From Adiantum capillus-veneris (lineage: Eukaryota; Streptophyta; Polypodiopsida; Polypodiales; Pteridaceae): a stretch of DNA of 64,000 nt. Location: positions 9,563,501 through 9,627,500 of the forward strand of contig CM043967.1 of NCBI GenBank assembly GCA_014529385.2. Direction: 5' to 3'. This document shows positions 37,976 through 48,569 of the stretch, one piece after another. The position numbers and the translations under genes are program-made. How positions within the stretch are numbered: the first letter of the stretch is position 1; every line of letters begins with the position of its first letter. The notes under the pieces were generated by a model. That model was given only the letters and a program-made list of their open reading frames with translations. It was not told the origin of the DNA and did not search any database.

Positions 37976-40900
37976 TTATTCTAATGTAGCATTATAAGCA
38001 TTGACAAGGTTCATACTATCCTTAAGTTGTATTCCTTGCATCAATCTAGCATCTTCAAAAGGATAATTTTTGAACTTAATAAGATACCGCCACATAATCT
38101 TACCATGTCGTAGTACCTTGTCTTCATGCCAAAGGATAGCTTCAGGTTGTAGCACCTCTTCTTGGTCTTCAACTTCAAGAGGGTCTTCAATAATTGGTTC
38201 ACTTGGTGGCTCTCCTTTGTAGGGCTTGAGTAGGCTTACATGAAAGGCATTGTGTATGAGCCAATGGTTGGGCAACTTGATTTTGTAAGCCGTCTCATTG
38301 ATGGGCTTCAAGATTTGGAAAGGACCATAGTATCTTTTTGCTAACTTAGCATATTACTTTTGATGGCCCGTAGGATTTTTGCCCGTTTTTTGCCTTAATT
38401 GAGCTTTAGGAAACTTAAGTAAGACCCAATCATTTTCTTTGAACATTAAGGCACTTCTGTGCTTGTCAGCGATAGCTTTTTGCCTTTGTTGAGATGGATA
38501 TAGCCTCCTTAATCTTTTGAAAAGATTCTTGTAGGTCTCGGTTATACTCGTCAGTAGCGAAGATCTTCCCATGTACTTTGATTAGCAAGGGACTTTTAAG
38601 TCTTCCCTCAATGATCTCAAAAGGTGCTTTTGCCGTAGAAGTATGTACAGTATTATTGTAGGCATACTCTATAAGAGGTAAGTACTTTTTCCATTGTGAG
38701 CATTGATCTACTTCGGTAACATAAGTCTTGAGTAGATTGAGTATCGTAAGATTGGCTATCTCACTTTGGCATCTGTTTGTGGGTGATAGGCCTAAGAGAA
38801 ATTCAATCTTGCTCCTAGATTTTCAAAGAGACCTTTCCAAAAAGTACTGGTCATTCTAGGATCTCTATCTGACATGATGGATGTGGGTAATCCATGGTGT
38901 TTGAAAATCTAAGATACGAAGAGAGTTGCCATTTGGTGTGTCTTAATAGTCTTTTTGACAGGAATAAAGTGTGCTTGCTTGTTAAAGGTGTCGACTATTG
39001 TCCATATTCCCGTATTCCCATGGATAGACTTGGGAAATCCAAAGATGAAATTCATGGATATACTCTCCCACGATGAATTTGGAATAGGCAATGGTTGGAG
39101 TAATCCAGGTTGCTTCCCTCTATCATACTTGGTCTTTTGGCACACTACACATTTTGAAACATACTCTTGTATGTCCACTTTCATGGTAGGCCAATAGAAG
39201 TACGTCTCTACTCCTCGGAGAGTAGGTTGAATACCTCTATGCCCCGCATAGCAAGGAGCATGGGATTCATACATAACTTTCTATGAAGGGAATGGGTAAC
39301 ACATAGCCTATTGCCGTGGAGAAGATAACCATTTTGCAAGGTGAATGGTTCCTCTTTATTCCCCAAAGCAAGGGCTGACATTATGTCTCTAAAATTAGGG
39401 TCAGTAGCATACTCATCTATCATAGAGGATGGATCATTGTGAGTAGCTATAAACACCACATTAACTTTTTGTCCTCGTCGTGAAAGTGCATCAGCCACAC
39501 TTGATTGTGCTTACCAGTAATGTGAGCAATATGGAAATTAAATTGCGAAAGAAAATTTTCCCACCTCATTTGTTTGTCGGAAAGCTTGGTTTGCGTCATG
39601 AAATACTTGAGACTTTGGTGGTCGGTTCGTAGAATAAATGGAATCCCCAATAAGTAGCGCTTCCATGTGTTTACGGCATGTAGAACAACTATAATCTCTT
39701 TTTCATAAATGCCCAAGACTCGTTCATCCGTATTGAGCCTGCGGCTCTCATATGCTATGGCATGTCCTTCTTGAAGCAAAACTGCTCCAAGGCAATCACC
39801 ACAAGCATCACATTGGACCTCAAATGGTTTTGAGAGATCGGAAAGCATGAGGACTGGTTGAGAGGGAAGCTTCTCCTTGAGCTTTTCAAAAGAATTTTGC
39901 TCCTTAGCAATCCATACATACTTAATGTTCTTCTTAGTTAAGTCATGTAGTGGTCCTACTACTTGAGAGAATTTTGCTATGAAGCATCTATAGTATGCGC
40001 ACATACCAATAAAGCTTCTTAGCTCATGTAGATTCCTTGGGTTAGGCCATGCTTTTATTACCTCTAACTTTGATGGATCCATACAGATACCATCTTGAGA
40101 GATAATATGACCTAGGTATTGAATCTCTTGAAGGAAAAATTCGCTTTTCTTTTGGTTGAGAAAAAGCTTATTCTCCCTCAATGCAAAATCACTTGGAGAT
40201 GTTGCTTATGTTCCTCCAAAGACTAGTAGATGATGATATCATCAAAGAACACTTCGGTGAATTTGCGGTAAGGTTTAAAAATTTTCTCCATTAGACGATT
40301 GAATGTAATTGGTGCATTAGTCAAGCAAAAAGGCATGACTAGATATTCATAAAGATCAAACATTGTGCAAAACACGGTCTTTAGGATATCTTCATCCACT
40401 ATCCTTATTTGATGACAGTCATTTTTAAGGTCAATCCTACTGAACTAGGTAGAGCCTTGTAGCTTATCAAACAAATCTTCTACCCGAGGCACGGGAAATC
40501 TGTTTTTGATAGTGATATGGTTTAGTGCTCGATAGTCCACACACATACGGTATGTACCATCTTTCTTTTGCACTAAAAGGACTAGAGAACAAAAGGGAGA
40601 GGAACTAGGCCTCACCATCCCTTTATCTACCAATTCTTGTACTTGCCTCATGATCTCCTCTTGTTGAGCTTGTGAGACTCGATAAGGAGGCTTGTTAGGT
40701 GGTGAGCTTCCTGGAAGGAGGCTTTTTAGGTGGTGAGCTTCATGGAAGGAGCTCAATGCGATGGTCATCATCCCCCGTTTTGGAGGTAAGTCCATAGGGA
40801 TATCATTGATGAACACATCTTGGAATCCTTTTAGAAAATTATACAAGTCTAACTCTTCTTGATTCCTACCATTTACAATTGATGAAACATTAGGATCTTT

Positions 40901-42747
40901 TAGAGACTCTTTGTCAAAAATCATGTACGCAGAAGTTGAGCTCTTCATTGATTTATCGAAAGAGGAGAGTTTATAAGTGGAATGGTGCAACCACGCTCAC
41001 TAGCATCTATATACATGTTCTTTCCCCTATATGTGAAGGAGATTCTCCTTTCAAGGAACTTCATATTGGCAGCCATGCGATCAAACCATGGTACCCCTAG
41101 GATAGCATCCTCAAGTTGGAGAGGAGAGATGAAAAAGTCTTCTTTGTCGACGTAGCTTTGGGCATAAAGCCTCAACTTCCCAGTCAAGGGAGTAACGGAG
41201 GCTTGTTGTCCCTTAAAATTTGTGTCAGCCATTACCATATCTCCCATCTTGAAAGCTTGAATGCCCAACTTGGTCGCCAACTCCATTGATATGAAGTTGT
41301 GAGTAGAGCCAGGGTTAAATAAAATGAAGGCATCATGCTCTCTTACCTTTCCCCAAGCATAGGAAAGCGATGATTCTTTGCAATGAGAATCCTCTTTTGG
41401 AGCTTCGATGGTGGAAACCCTAGGAGTCTCACTGCGAGCATTCTTTGGGCAGAAGAACGATAGCCATGTCCTTGCTCCCCACGCTTGAAACGCTTATGGT
41501 CCTTGTGAAAAGCTTCAAGCTCTTCAGGAGAGAGTTTGTTTTTGCCTTTGTAAACTCTCTTCTCCTTGGATCGATTGTTGTTGTTGTTGTTGGAAGTGCC
41601 TTGGGAAGAATTTTGAGCATTGGTTTTCCCCTTTGCATCATTTTTGTCTTTGTTTCCATGGGCTTGACATTCCGTCTAGCCCCTTGATGGAAACTGATGC
41701 ATGAAGCAACCATGGTGTGATGGATTACTTCGCTGATAGAACCAGACCGTTCGGCCAACTCTTCATGTAATCCCGCACAGAATTGTTGCCTTTGCTCGGC
41801 AAAGTCTATCTTTTGAAAGATAATAGCCTTGAGATGTAAATCCCAAAACTTGTCTACATACTTGTGGGTAGACTCATGAGAGAGAAGCTTCAAGCTGCGC
41901 CATTTGGTAAGCACTTTGTCCTTTGCATCGCTTGCAAGGAATTGCTTCATGATGGAAACTCGTAGAGTTTTCCATGTCTTTGGGGCTTCGCCGTTGCCAC
42001 GAAGGCTAGCCCACCATTGATGAGCTGATTTTTGGAAGTGCATAGCTACATGGCGTAGCTTGGAGGACTTTGTGAAGCCGTCATCTCTCCAAAAGCCGCA
42101 TCAAATTGCTGGATGAAGGCCAACACTTTGTCAGTAGCACCAAAGGTGCCATCATAGGTGACAAAAGAGATACTCTTTCCTCCCTCCTTGAACTTCTTTA
42201 GCTTTTGTGACCTTCGTCATGCAGGTATGATTTGCGATGTCCTCCCCTCTTGTATGCTCTGGGAGAATAGCCATAGCTTTCATTGGAAGAGGAGGAAGGT
42301 GAAGAATAAGGAGAAGAGGGTGACCTCTTTCTTGCCCTTTTCTTCCTTTGTTTCCTCTCTTCCCTTTTGGAGTGACTAGGAGAAGGACTGTGTGTTGATC
42401 TTTTCCTCTTGGGAGGAGTGGGCGATCGTCTAGACCGCCGTCTTTATGGAGCCACATCTTCAAAGGAACTTAAACTTTCATTTCTTTCTTGCTCTTTGGA
42501 TTCCTCCTCTCATATGGAAGACAGTCTTCTTTTGGGGGTCTCTTCAAGAGGCCTCCTAGAGAGGAAGGGAAATCCCATAAGCGTGAAGTTGTTCAGTAAC
42601 TTCGGCTTGCAAAGCAGGGTTGCCTATAGCTTGATGCAACCTAGTTACGAGATAATTCACAAACATATGGGCATAATCATTAGCACCTTCATGTGTAAAA
42701 TCAAAGCTATAAATGTTTATTCTACTCTCTTGGTTATTTTCAGCCAT
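37976..42747 (-). pseudogene. Gypsy E gag-pol with integrase chromodomain, frameshifted
   Basis: Gag starts at ATG 42747 (MAENNQESRINIYSFDF). It has an SR-rich segment (about 42440-42250) and the retrotransposon gag core (MHFQKSAHQWWASLRGNG, 42043). Protease region: DAILGVPWFDRM (41286-40950). Reverse transcriptase (from 40990) includes KKDGTYRMCVDYRALNHITI and FFDDIIIY. RNase H is at about 39447-39900. The integrase zinc finger is H-x-x-C-x-x-C (VVCQKTKYDRG, 39274-38909), with the core at 38900-38580. The C-terminal end carries a chromodomain (RYLIKFKNYPFEDARLMQG, 38060 region). The order RT-RNaseH-INT marks gypsy and the chromodomain marks a chromovirus. Frameshifts and stops, for instance near 40444 and 38350, inactivate it. 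Confidence 0.9.
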
Positions 42748-43141
42748 GTTAACAAAATTTATATATGTACTTAGTGTATGCTTTGGCAATTCAAAACCTT
42801 AGTTTCCACTCCTCTTAGCCTTTGAAAATCGGTTCTTAAGTATCGACACCCACGGCTCGAAGTGGTTAATTATAGAGAGTAGGGGAGTAATTCTAACATA
42901 ACAGAGTTGCCGAGGAGCTCCTTTTGGACTTCTTATGGCCCAATAATGGTAAAGCCGTAGGAACGTCTAAAAAGACTCCATTATTAAGTCCAAAGCTCCC
43001 GAGGTGTGCACCATATCCCACATAGTGGGCTCAAAAAAACCGACAATAGATCCCAGTTCCACTTACCCTAATTAACAACATCAACCATTTATAGGATACT
43101 TAAGGACCTCTCTTCTTAAGCAAGAAAAGAGAAACCAAATG

Positions 43142-43153
43142 CTCTTATACCAA
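43142..43153 (-). other. Primer-binding site of gypsy E
   Basis: TTGGTATAAGAG on the minus strand directly follows the 5' LTR. It resembles the initiator-methionine tRNA complement TGGTATCAGAG with changes. Confidence 0.6.
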
Positions 43154-43154
43154 G

Positions 43155-44794
43155 TTAATGGAATTGGCCTATTTAACTTGAGAGTAGGGGAAATTAATGA
43201 GAGCACTTTTGAGAAATTACTTTGTGAGCATAGCGGGTGAACATAATTGAAGATAGCAACATAATCATAACAATTAGCTAACTTGGCATGAACAATACTT
43301 TTGTAAGAGAGAGAATTTAGAGAACATGACAACAAATGAGGACCGGATTTATGTGGAGCCAGTCCCCCCTTCAATAGGCATTTGTATTATGATTTCTCCC
43401 ATTAAGAGAGACTTGTTACATTACAATATTTGTGTTCCTTGTGATTTCTCCCATTAAGAGAGACTTGTTACATTACAATCTTTGTGTTCCTTGTGACCTA
43501 GGTGATGCAATGAAGATGGAAAGCTTCATGCATCACAAGCATAACATAAACTTTGAAGAAATCTTTAACTATCCCAAGCCTCAGTCTGAAGACCTCAAAC
43601 ACCTTCGAAGGTGGAGAGAGAGAGCTAGCAGGGAATGAGGGTAGGGAAGAGGAAGAAGAAACATTTCATAGGAGAGAGAATTAGCTCCTCACTTATCATA
43701 ACTCTTCTTGCTAGCATACATAATAGCATAGTAATGAAGATGGAGAAGATGGAAAGCTTAAGCATTGAAGCATGGCTCTTGGTTGGATTTGCACTCCATA
43801 GCCAAGAGTGTTGATGTAGGCTCTCAACCTCTACTTTCTTGGAGAAGGAGAGGGAGCTCTTGCACTTTGCACAATGCATAATGAGAGTGTGTGTGAGTGT
43901 GTTTGGGAGAGTATACCCCTCAAGCAACCCCCTAGTCTGCTTTGGTCGACCCCCCCTTGTAGCTCATGCTTGAAGCTCATTGGACCCCTCCAGGCCTAGC
44001 CAATCACAAGAAGGAGGCATTACAAGCAACAAGGGTAGCCTTGGGACAAGTGTCCCCCTTTCCCCTTTGAGAGAGAGGACTTGATAAATGCAAAGACAAT
44101 TAATTAAATCTCCTGAATTATCATTGGACCCCTTGGGTGGCCAACCAATAGGCTTTAAGCACACCATGAGGGCAACATGAGGAGGAACTTGACAAGTGTC
44201 CCTTTTGCTTTCTTTGTACCAAGCATGCCTTGTGTGAGTGTGTGGGTGTTCTCTCTCATCCCCCCTCTTGTAGGGCTCGCCCCCTCCTTGTAGGGATTGA
44301 ATTTGACTTTTTGACACCTCAAGCCCCTCATGCTTAGGCCCAGTTCAAAGCTTGGCCCTTAAGCACTTTAAGCTTGGACTGCATTCTCACCTCAAGTACA
44401 ACCCTAGCATCTCAAGCATGACAAGCACCTCAAGCACCTCAATCATCAAGCACCTCAGTCATCAAGCACGACAAGAACCTCAAGCATCTTAAGCTTGGGC
44501 AGGGTTCCCACCTGAAGCTCAGCCCTAGCTCACCTAAGGTCAAAGGACTTTTAATCACACATTATTGGAGGTCTTCAATGCAGCTAACCCTAAGGTCTTA
44601 TGCTCCATTGGTTAGCCTTTCTCTTTGATAGACCATCTCTCATTTGGGCCCCTTTACCATTGGCCCCGTGTTGAGATAGATCTATAAGCACATGTTTATA
44701 TATGAACCCTTATTCCCGTTTATTGTCCCACATTAAGTGATCATTTTAATATGAGAAAATCATTTGGGTTGGTTAGATATTAGATTTTATGACA
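43155..44794 (-). repeat. 5' LTR of gypsy E
   Basis: About 1640 bp, starting TGTCATAAAATC in element orientation. It contains a 52-bp tandem duplication (43391-43442 and 43443-43494), a CTCAAGCA-rich stretch (44395-44500) and two ATTGG...CCAAT dyads (about 43979-44003 and 44124-44148). Confidence 0.87.
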
Positions 44795-47653
44795 GGATCA
44801 AGCAGTGTTCCACTACTTACTTCACTATTTGGCAAACGATCATGTAAAAAATTGCACTTATCGATATTTCATCAATGATAATGATGTTGGCATCATTGAA
44901 GGCTATAAATATTTCATCAATGGGATGTATTACTTGTGGAAAATGTTTTTTTGATTATGGAATTTTGACTTGTTGGTAGTGAACTGTTGTCACCAAGTTG
45001 TTGAGGTGGGCAAATATTGTGCCTATGGATGCAATGAGGATAAAAAAATTATTATTTCTTATGAAAATTTGAGGTCAAGTATTTGATGAGGAATGGCTTT
45101 CCACACCCTAGCACACCTGTTATGATATGTAGGCCTTTGTTCAACCTTGATATCTCTTCAAAGATTGTTTATTATTGTGAAGCGAGAGCTACATCGTTGG
45201 TCTCGTGGAAGTCCTGAAGCAGTTGGAGAATTCTACCACAACTTTGGCAGTCTATTCGCTCGATATGTTGATCTATTGCACATGTGATTGGATTTTCACG
45301 GTAGAGGATGATTTTTTGTTTAATAAGATTTAGAGTATGTCCTCCATTTTCAAACATGAGCATGTTGCATTTCATATGTTTGTTTATATACATCGCCAAG
45401 TCTTTGTCATTGAGAATCAACCCACGGACCTTGCACTCCATAAAGTAGGAAGAGGATGTACTATTTGGGGAGAGAATCTCTACCTCGTTCCTAAAGGGAA
45501 CTTTTTGTAATAAGACGTTGAAAAAGAATCCCTCTGTTTAGTGGCCTGGATCGTATTTTGTGAACTTGATAAGGTGTTGATTCATGAAGATAGTGTTATT
45601 CTATGCATCACAAAAGCCTTTTACAGGGGTATGTTGGTCTAGCTTAAGGATTTTGTATTTTTTGTGGTACTCATGGAATGTAATGCTTGCTAGATGCAAT
45701 GGCATTGCACAATATAAATCAATTGGATGCATTAGTATTGTATGGCTGCTAGATAACAACCTTTGACAAAGTGATGGTGAGGAGGAGTTAATGTATTCAA
45801 TGAGTTCACTCCTTGTGATATTAGGTAGCTTCAAACAATTGATTATTTTTTCTTTTGGAGAGATTGGCTTTTACAATATTGAGGCTGCAATCAACCGGAG
45901 TTTGACTTCATCCAGGCCATGAAGGCCAAGCCTTGCAGCGTCATCTGTCGAGAGGTTTATTTTTCAAAGGGTTACAGGTTTTATTGCATACTTGAGAAGA
46001 TAATGTGATATAAATGAATTTGTGATCTTTGAATGTTCATATGTGCTTTCCATAGGAGGAGGATAATGGGATGATATGGAACAATTCGATGTTCATACCC
46101 AAGTCGACAATAAAGCCATCGAGAGGTGAAAGGATCTATAGTTGGAGTTGTACTATAGTGTGTTCAAATGGAAATCCATATTTACGCACTTTTCCTTCCC
46201 CCACCACTTAGCAAGACTCCCTACACGTGTATTTGTTTTGTGATATGAGGTTCCGCAACTCAAAGGAGAAGCCATCTCGTAATTCTGCTGGTATGTTTGC
46301 GGTAATCTTGTTTGTTTCATAAAATAACATGTGCATGCAATGACCTTGATTGTGTATCTTGTAGCGTACCAACAAGTGATCCTCTATACATCCCAACATA
46401 TTTCTTCCACCAAGGATGTATTTATTTAAGAATGTGTGGAAGTGGTGATGGAAGTAGGCAGCACACTCAAACTTAAAATTTAGATTGTAGCCTTGAGTGA
46501 GTTTCTCAATTGTAATGGCCTCTTTCCATCTAGTTTGGGAAACCTCATCAGTAAGTGAATGTCAAGCACAGATATGGGAGTCTCCATGTGTCCACCATTC
46601 TTATGAGATCTCTCAAATTTCTTCACTGCCATGACAGGGTACCTAGCATTGTCGATGGTAGGTTGTATTGAACAATTTGTTTAATTTCATCTTGGATAGA
46701 TGCATTCTTGTGTGTCCTACTTATATAAGGTTATCAATGTCCCTTTGGAGGAATGCACTATTGGTGGAATTTGCAATCATGATAGCTTGTTTCAATTGTT
46801 ACATCATGAGCAAGGATGGCTTGTATAAAATTAGAGAAGAAACTTCCCACCCTCATTGTGATGTACTCACTAAAGTCCATTTCTGTCAAAAAGAGGAAAG
46901 GGAATATTTCTTAGTCCATTGTAATGTCTTTAGCTTCAGACTCATGGGTTGGTAGCCCATTGTACTGAAAAGTAATTGTCTACTTTCTTAGTCTAGAGGT
47001 ATCACGTATTCATATGGAACCAAATTCATGTGTGTCTTTTGTACTAAATGCAGTTCTCTTTGATGTGTTGTATAGATTCAACAAAATGCAAATTTCACAT
47101 TGAGCCTCTGCTTGCTACGTTAGTTCATATGGATCATTCTCCCAATGGTTTCTAATGATTTCTCTACAACCGATGGTGACAATACACATTTGGACGTCTT
47201 TTTGATAGGTTGCTTAGTGATGGCCTTGTACTTCTTGTTGAGAATCGGATTGTTCTTTATGTTGTATGCTAGTGTTGCTGCTAGTGGTGTGTTTGTAAGG
47301 TGTATAGTTGAGCGTCGCATATTCAAGTTCACTGGCCAACAAATTAGCGCATTGTAAAGTAATGATCGCCAATCAAGCAAGCCTTTTGTAATCACATTTT
47401 TTGGGAGACACACAATCACTGTGCATACGGTTTATTTCAAGAACTTGGTACATCAACACAAATTTTGAATAATTATTTTTTACCTGTTCCATGTCATAAA
47501 TTTGTTTTAGTTTTGTCAAATTGTCAATTATTTTCATATCCCGGTTGTACGGGATAGACACAACCACACAAAAAAAATGGTAAGACCTCCCTAAATCTGT
47601 TTGTCGAGTTCTTGTTGTCCCCCATTCTGGTTGTTGTCCAAAGGAAACACACA
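44795..47653 (-). pseudogene. PIF1-type helicase relic, N-terminal part with Walker motifs (probable Helitron)
   Basis: Read from 47653 leftwards. Upstream pieces include VCLPKNVITKGLLDW (near 47410), EIFPFLFLTEMDFSEYITMR (near 46890) and long Leu/Ile-rich frames (46399-46208, 45834-45601, 45441-45172). The helicase core starts near 45150 with GLHIITGVLGCGKPFLIKYL, a Walker A motif. ANIIIIDEIS follows near 44890, a Walker B DE box. The first two pieces resemble the stretch before and at the start of the Helitron-like N-terminal domain (an FPxLF motif), so a Helitron Rep-helicase is likely. I could not find the paired-histidine Rep motif. Many stops are present. Copia G interrupts the 5' side. 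Confidence 0.62.
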
Positions 47654-48355
47654 TGTTAAGTATGGAGCCTGATTTACCCTTGTAATTTTCTGTGGTAAAA
47701 TCGCACATTTGTAAGGCCCCCATTATGAGGAGAAGCCATCGTGCGTGAAGGAAAATCACTCACCGGAAACCAAAATTTTCACGGACAAGAATCAGGGGCA
47801 ACTTTAAAGGCCTCGGGGGCGGAGGCCCCCGAGACTTTTTTTTCGCCGGAATATTATGGCCGGACGGCGGCCGGAAAGTGGTCGAAAAACAACCGGTCGG
47901 TTGGCCGGTGGCCGGTAGTCAATGGCCGATGGCCAGTGGTCGGAAGTCAATGGCCGGTGGCCGGTGGTCGGAAGTCAATGGCCGGTGGCCGGTGGCCGAA
48001 TTCAATGGCCGGTGGCCGAATTCAAAAGCGGACTTGTCTTCTCAAGGGCGGCCACACATGGGCGGATTGGAGGGTCCGATTTGGACTTATTCGCACAAGG
48101 GCGGCTACACATGGCTGTCTCTCATAAGAGAGGGCAGCCCTTTTGGCCTATAAAAGGAGGACATTTCTACACACATTTCATAGTGTGAAGTTGATGCAAC
48201 AAGGTGAGTGTGAGGTGGTGAGAGTGAAGCAAGGCGGGAGCTCCATTAAGGGTATAATCCCTTTGTAAACTACTTCTTGTTTTGAAGTACTAAAGCCATT
48301 GAGTGGCTGCTTTCCCGTGGACGTAGCCCACATTGGGTGAACCACGTATATCGTG

Positions 48356-48412
<57 letters not shown>

Positions 48413-48496
48413 CTATAATCTCGTGTATGTAAATCTATCTCTCTCTATTAAGTAATCTACTCAATTATCTATTTAGCTACGTCTTATTTCCTAACA
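47654..48496 (+). repeat. 5' LTR of copia G
   Basis: 843 bp. A TATAAAAG box at 48149-48156 probably starts the genomic transcript. A (CT)n tract (48361-48409) lies about 200 bp downstream. A GGCCGGTGG-rich minisatellite (47904-48024) lies upstream of the TATA box. Confidence 0.96.
48149..48156 (+). promoter_or_regulatory. TATA box in the 5' LTR of copia G
   Basis: TATAAAAG follows CTTTTGGCC and precedes GAGGACATTTC. The same box is at 53007-53014 in the 3' LTR. The position within the LTR fits a U3/R promoter. Confidence 0.75.
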
Positions 48497-48498
48497 AC

Positions 48499-48510
48499 TG
48501 GTATCAGAGC
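48499..48510 (+). other. Primer-binding site of copia G
   Basis: TGGTATCAGAGC, two bases after the LTR end, is the complement of the 3' end of plant initiator-Met tRNA, the standard copia primer. Confidence 0.93.
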
Positions 48511-48569
48511 AAGGTTTGCTCGTAGCTAAATTATCTCAAGGAAAGGATTCCTTGAATTGAGTGGGAGTT

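Larger units (their letters stand above)
37009..44794 (-). mobile_element. Ty3/gypsy chromovirus element E, complete but unequal LTRs
   Basis: The element runs right to left. The 5' LTR is 43155-44794, a primer-binding site (TTGGTATAAGAG on the minus strand) is at 43142-43153, gag-pol lies between, and the 3' LTR is 37009-37616. Flanks GGAT (37005-37008) and GGAT (44795-44798) form a 4-bp target duplication. Removing the element restores a helicase reading phrase across the site. The 3' LTR lacks about 1 kb present in the 5' LTR. A second copy of the family starts at 61178. Confidence 0.87.

Noticed and set aside
47741-48188. Three overlapping Gly/Arg/Trp-rich ORFs, duplicated at 52599-53046
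   Set aside because: They lie in the U3 part of the copia G LTRs and translate the GGCCGGTGG minisatellite; identical in both LTRs because the LTRs are copies.
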